Source of the DNA: Prevotella sp.
GTDB taxonomy: Bacteria; Bacteroidota; Bacteroidia; Bacteroidales; Bacteroidaceae
Assembly (NCBI GenBank): GCA_021204735.1
Contig: JAJPYV010000266.1
Span: 1 to 7,744 of the forward strand
Direction: 5' to 3'
Length of the DNA: 7,744 nt
The notes under the pieces are model-generated. The model was not told the origin of the DNA, searched no databases, and was given only the letters and a program-made list of their open reading frames with translations. The translations under genes and the position numbers were made by a program. Numbering within the stretch: the stretch's first letter is position 1; every line of letters begins with the position of its first letter. This document shows, in pieces, positions 6,852-7,744 of the stretch.

Positions 6852-7616
6852 TTATTTGTTCTTGTTTATTATTTCTTTTGCCAAAGCTAAATGATTCTGA
6901 CTTCCTTTAGAGTCTGCATCGTATAGGATTACAGGCAAACCGTGACTTGGCGACTCGCTCAACTTCACATTACGCTGTATGACAGTCTTGAATACTAATT
7001 CCTGAAAATGGCGTTTCACTTCATCGTATATCTGGTTTGCCAAACGCAGACGACTGTCGTACATCGTGAGCAGAAAACCTTCAATTTCTATTCTCGGATT
7101 CAGTTTGCTCTTAATTATCTTAATTGTATTAAGCAACTTACTGATACCCTCCAATGCAAAATATTCACATTGCACTGGAATTATAACAGAATCGGCTGCT
7201 GTCAGCGCATTCACTGTTATAAGACCAAGCGACGGCGAACAGTCAATCAGCAAATAATCATAATCGTTCACTATAGGCTTCAGTAAATTCTTTATTACTT
7301 GCTCCCTGTTATCAAGATTCAGCATCTCTATCTCCGCACCCACTAAGTCAATATGACTTGGAATAATATCTAATCCGTCAATATCTGTGGTGTAAACGGC
7401 ATCATGAACATCAGCATGGTCAATGATGCATTCATACAGAGAACAGTCTATATCTTTTGTGTTAACACCTAAACCACTTGACGCATTGGCTTGTGGGTCG
7501 GCATCGATTACCAAAACCTTTTTCTCAAGTGTGGCAAGAGAGGCTCCTAAATTTATAGTTGTTGTGGTCTTTCCCACACCTCCCTTTTGATTTGCCAATG
7601 CGATAATCTTTCCCAT
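6852..7616 (-). CDS. parA: Chromosome-partitioning ATPase ParA (Soj family)
   Basis: A 254-residue ParA/MinD-type ATPase that binds DNA non-specifically as an ATP dimer and is stimulated by ParB to move chromosome origins apart. The deviant Walker A motif K-G-G-V-G-K-T-T is at 11-18, with signature lysine K11 and K16. The Walker A' motif V-I-D-A-D-P-Q is at 36-42 and Walker B L-L-I-D-C-S-P at 122-128. P-V-Q-C-E-Y-F-A-L-E-G (147-157) is also typical. There is no N-terminal helix-turn-helix, so it is the short chromosomal type rather than a plasmid P1-like ParA. The start at 7616 is chosen because M-G-K-I-I-A-L-A-N-Q is the usual beginning of the family. An in-frame ATG at 7643 would add nine residues but directly abuts a hairpin. 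Neither start has a clear Shine-Dalgarno site. It is the first gene of the parA-parB-DUF5683-transglycosylase-rel series. Confidence 0.96.
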   Translation of the reverse strand: MGKIIALANQKGGVGKTTTTINLGASLATLEKKVLVIDADPQANASSGLGVNTKDIDCSLYECIIDHADVHDAVYTTDIDGLDIIPSHIDLVGAEIEMLNLDNREQVIKNLLKPIVNDYDYLLIDCSPSLGLITVNALTAADSVIIPVQCEYFALEGISKLLNTIKIIKSKLNPRIEIEGFLLTMYDSRLRLANQIYDEVKRHFQELVFKTVIQRNVKLSESPSHGLPVILYDADSKGSQNHLALAKEIINKNK

Positions 7617-7643
7617 CTTTTTAAAAGCCAATTTACAAATCAT

Positions 7644-7670
7644 CCTTTACTGGCATACACCAGTTAAAGG
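7644..7670 (-). promoter_or_regulatory. Stem-loop in the parA leader
   Basis: Plus-strand CCTTTACTGG (7644-7653) and CCAGTTAAAGG (7660-7670) are inverted copies with one unpaired base, separated by six bases. In the parA transcript this makes a stem of about ten pairs with a UGUAUG loop. It lies 27 bases before the preferred start and touches the alternative ATG at 7643. It is not followed by a U-run in either direction, so it is not a normal terminator. It could be an operator for a repressor or an RNA element affecting translation; the function is inference. Confidence 0.55.
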
Positions 7671-7691
7671 TTTTCGTAAAAAATTATTTTG

Positions 7692-7699
7692 CAAAAATA
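7692..7699 (-). promoter_or_regulatory. Possible Bacteroidetes-type promoter -7 element for parA
   Basis: Minus-strand TATTTTTG matches the TAnnTTTG -7 consensus used by the Bacteroidetes primary sigma factor, and would put transcription start near 7685-7688. No good TTTG -33 element is found 19-21 bases upstream; the flanking 7700-7744 is AT-rich. The stem-loop at 7644-7670 would then fall inside the 5' untranslated leader. The match is short in AT-rich DNA, so it is tentative. Confidence 0.35.
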
Positions 7700-7721
7700 C
7701 ATATTTTATGTGAGAAATATT

Positions 7722-7732
7722 GGTTTTAAACC
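7722..7732. promoter_or_regulatory. Small palindrome upstream of the putative parA promoter
   Basis: GGTTT-T-AAACC is an inverted repeat with five-base arms around one central base, about 35-45 bases before the proposed transcription start. It could be an operator half-site arrangement or chance. No divergent gene start is visible up to the window edge at 7744. Confidence 0.25.
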
Positions 7733-7744
7733 TTTTTTCGTACT

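Noticed and set aside
7617..7643. Nine-residue N-terminal extension of ParA from the ATG at 7643
   Set aside because: The family normally begins at M-G-K-I-I, and the upstream ATG directly touches the stem-loop with no room for a ribosome site; it remains possible but less likely.

Overview
The window looks like chromosomal DNA from a member of the Bacteroidota, most likely order Bacteroidales (Prevotella/Bacteroides-like). This is inferred from gene order and style. The order parA, parB, DUF5683 protein, LysM lytic transglycosylase, Rel/SpoT is a familiar neighbourhood in that phylum. The DNA is moderately AT-rich. Most starts lack a Shine-Dalgarno sequence, and the leader of parA carries a TAnnTTTG-like element of the Bacteroidetes promoter type. 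All seven genes lie on the minus strand, so transcription runs from high to low coordinates.

From the right edge: positions 7617-7744 are non-coding. They hold a possible promoter -7 element, a small palindrome and a clear stem-loop in the parA leader. Next come parA (6852-7616) and parB (5935-6828), a complete chromosomal segregation pair. Nine bases after parB is a DUF5683 envelope protein (5053-5925, GTG start). Its N-terminal half carries about five tandem copies of a 16-residue repeat. A lytic transglycosylase with a C-terminal LysM domain follows (3705-5009). Then comes a full-length bifunctional Rel-type (p)ppGpp synthetase/hydrolase (1405-3669), which has the only textbook Shine-Dalgarno site in the window. 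Gaps within this group are 9 to 43 bases, consistent with one operon.

The left part is less typical. A secreted pectin methylesterase (CE8, 375-1358) starts 46 bases after rel. It overlaps by four bases (ATGA) the start of a Fic-family protein, whose first 126 residues lie in the window before the left edge cuts it (1-378). The Fic fragment contains the class II-type inhibitory motif S-S-A-I-E-N but not the catalytic core.

Together the right-hand genes link chromosome segregation, envelope or peptidoglycan remodelling and the stringent response. The pectinesterase-Fic pair looks like a separate, probably lineage-specific addition that may depend on read-through from rel. I found no RNA genes, CRISPR arrays, insertion sequences, canonical parS site or strong intrinsic terminator. 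No clearly new system is evident. The most worthwhile leads are the pectinesterase-Fic coupling, the parA leader hairpin and the DUF5683 repeat.
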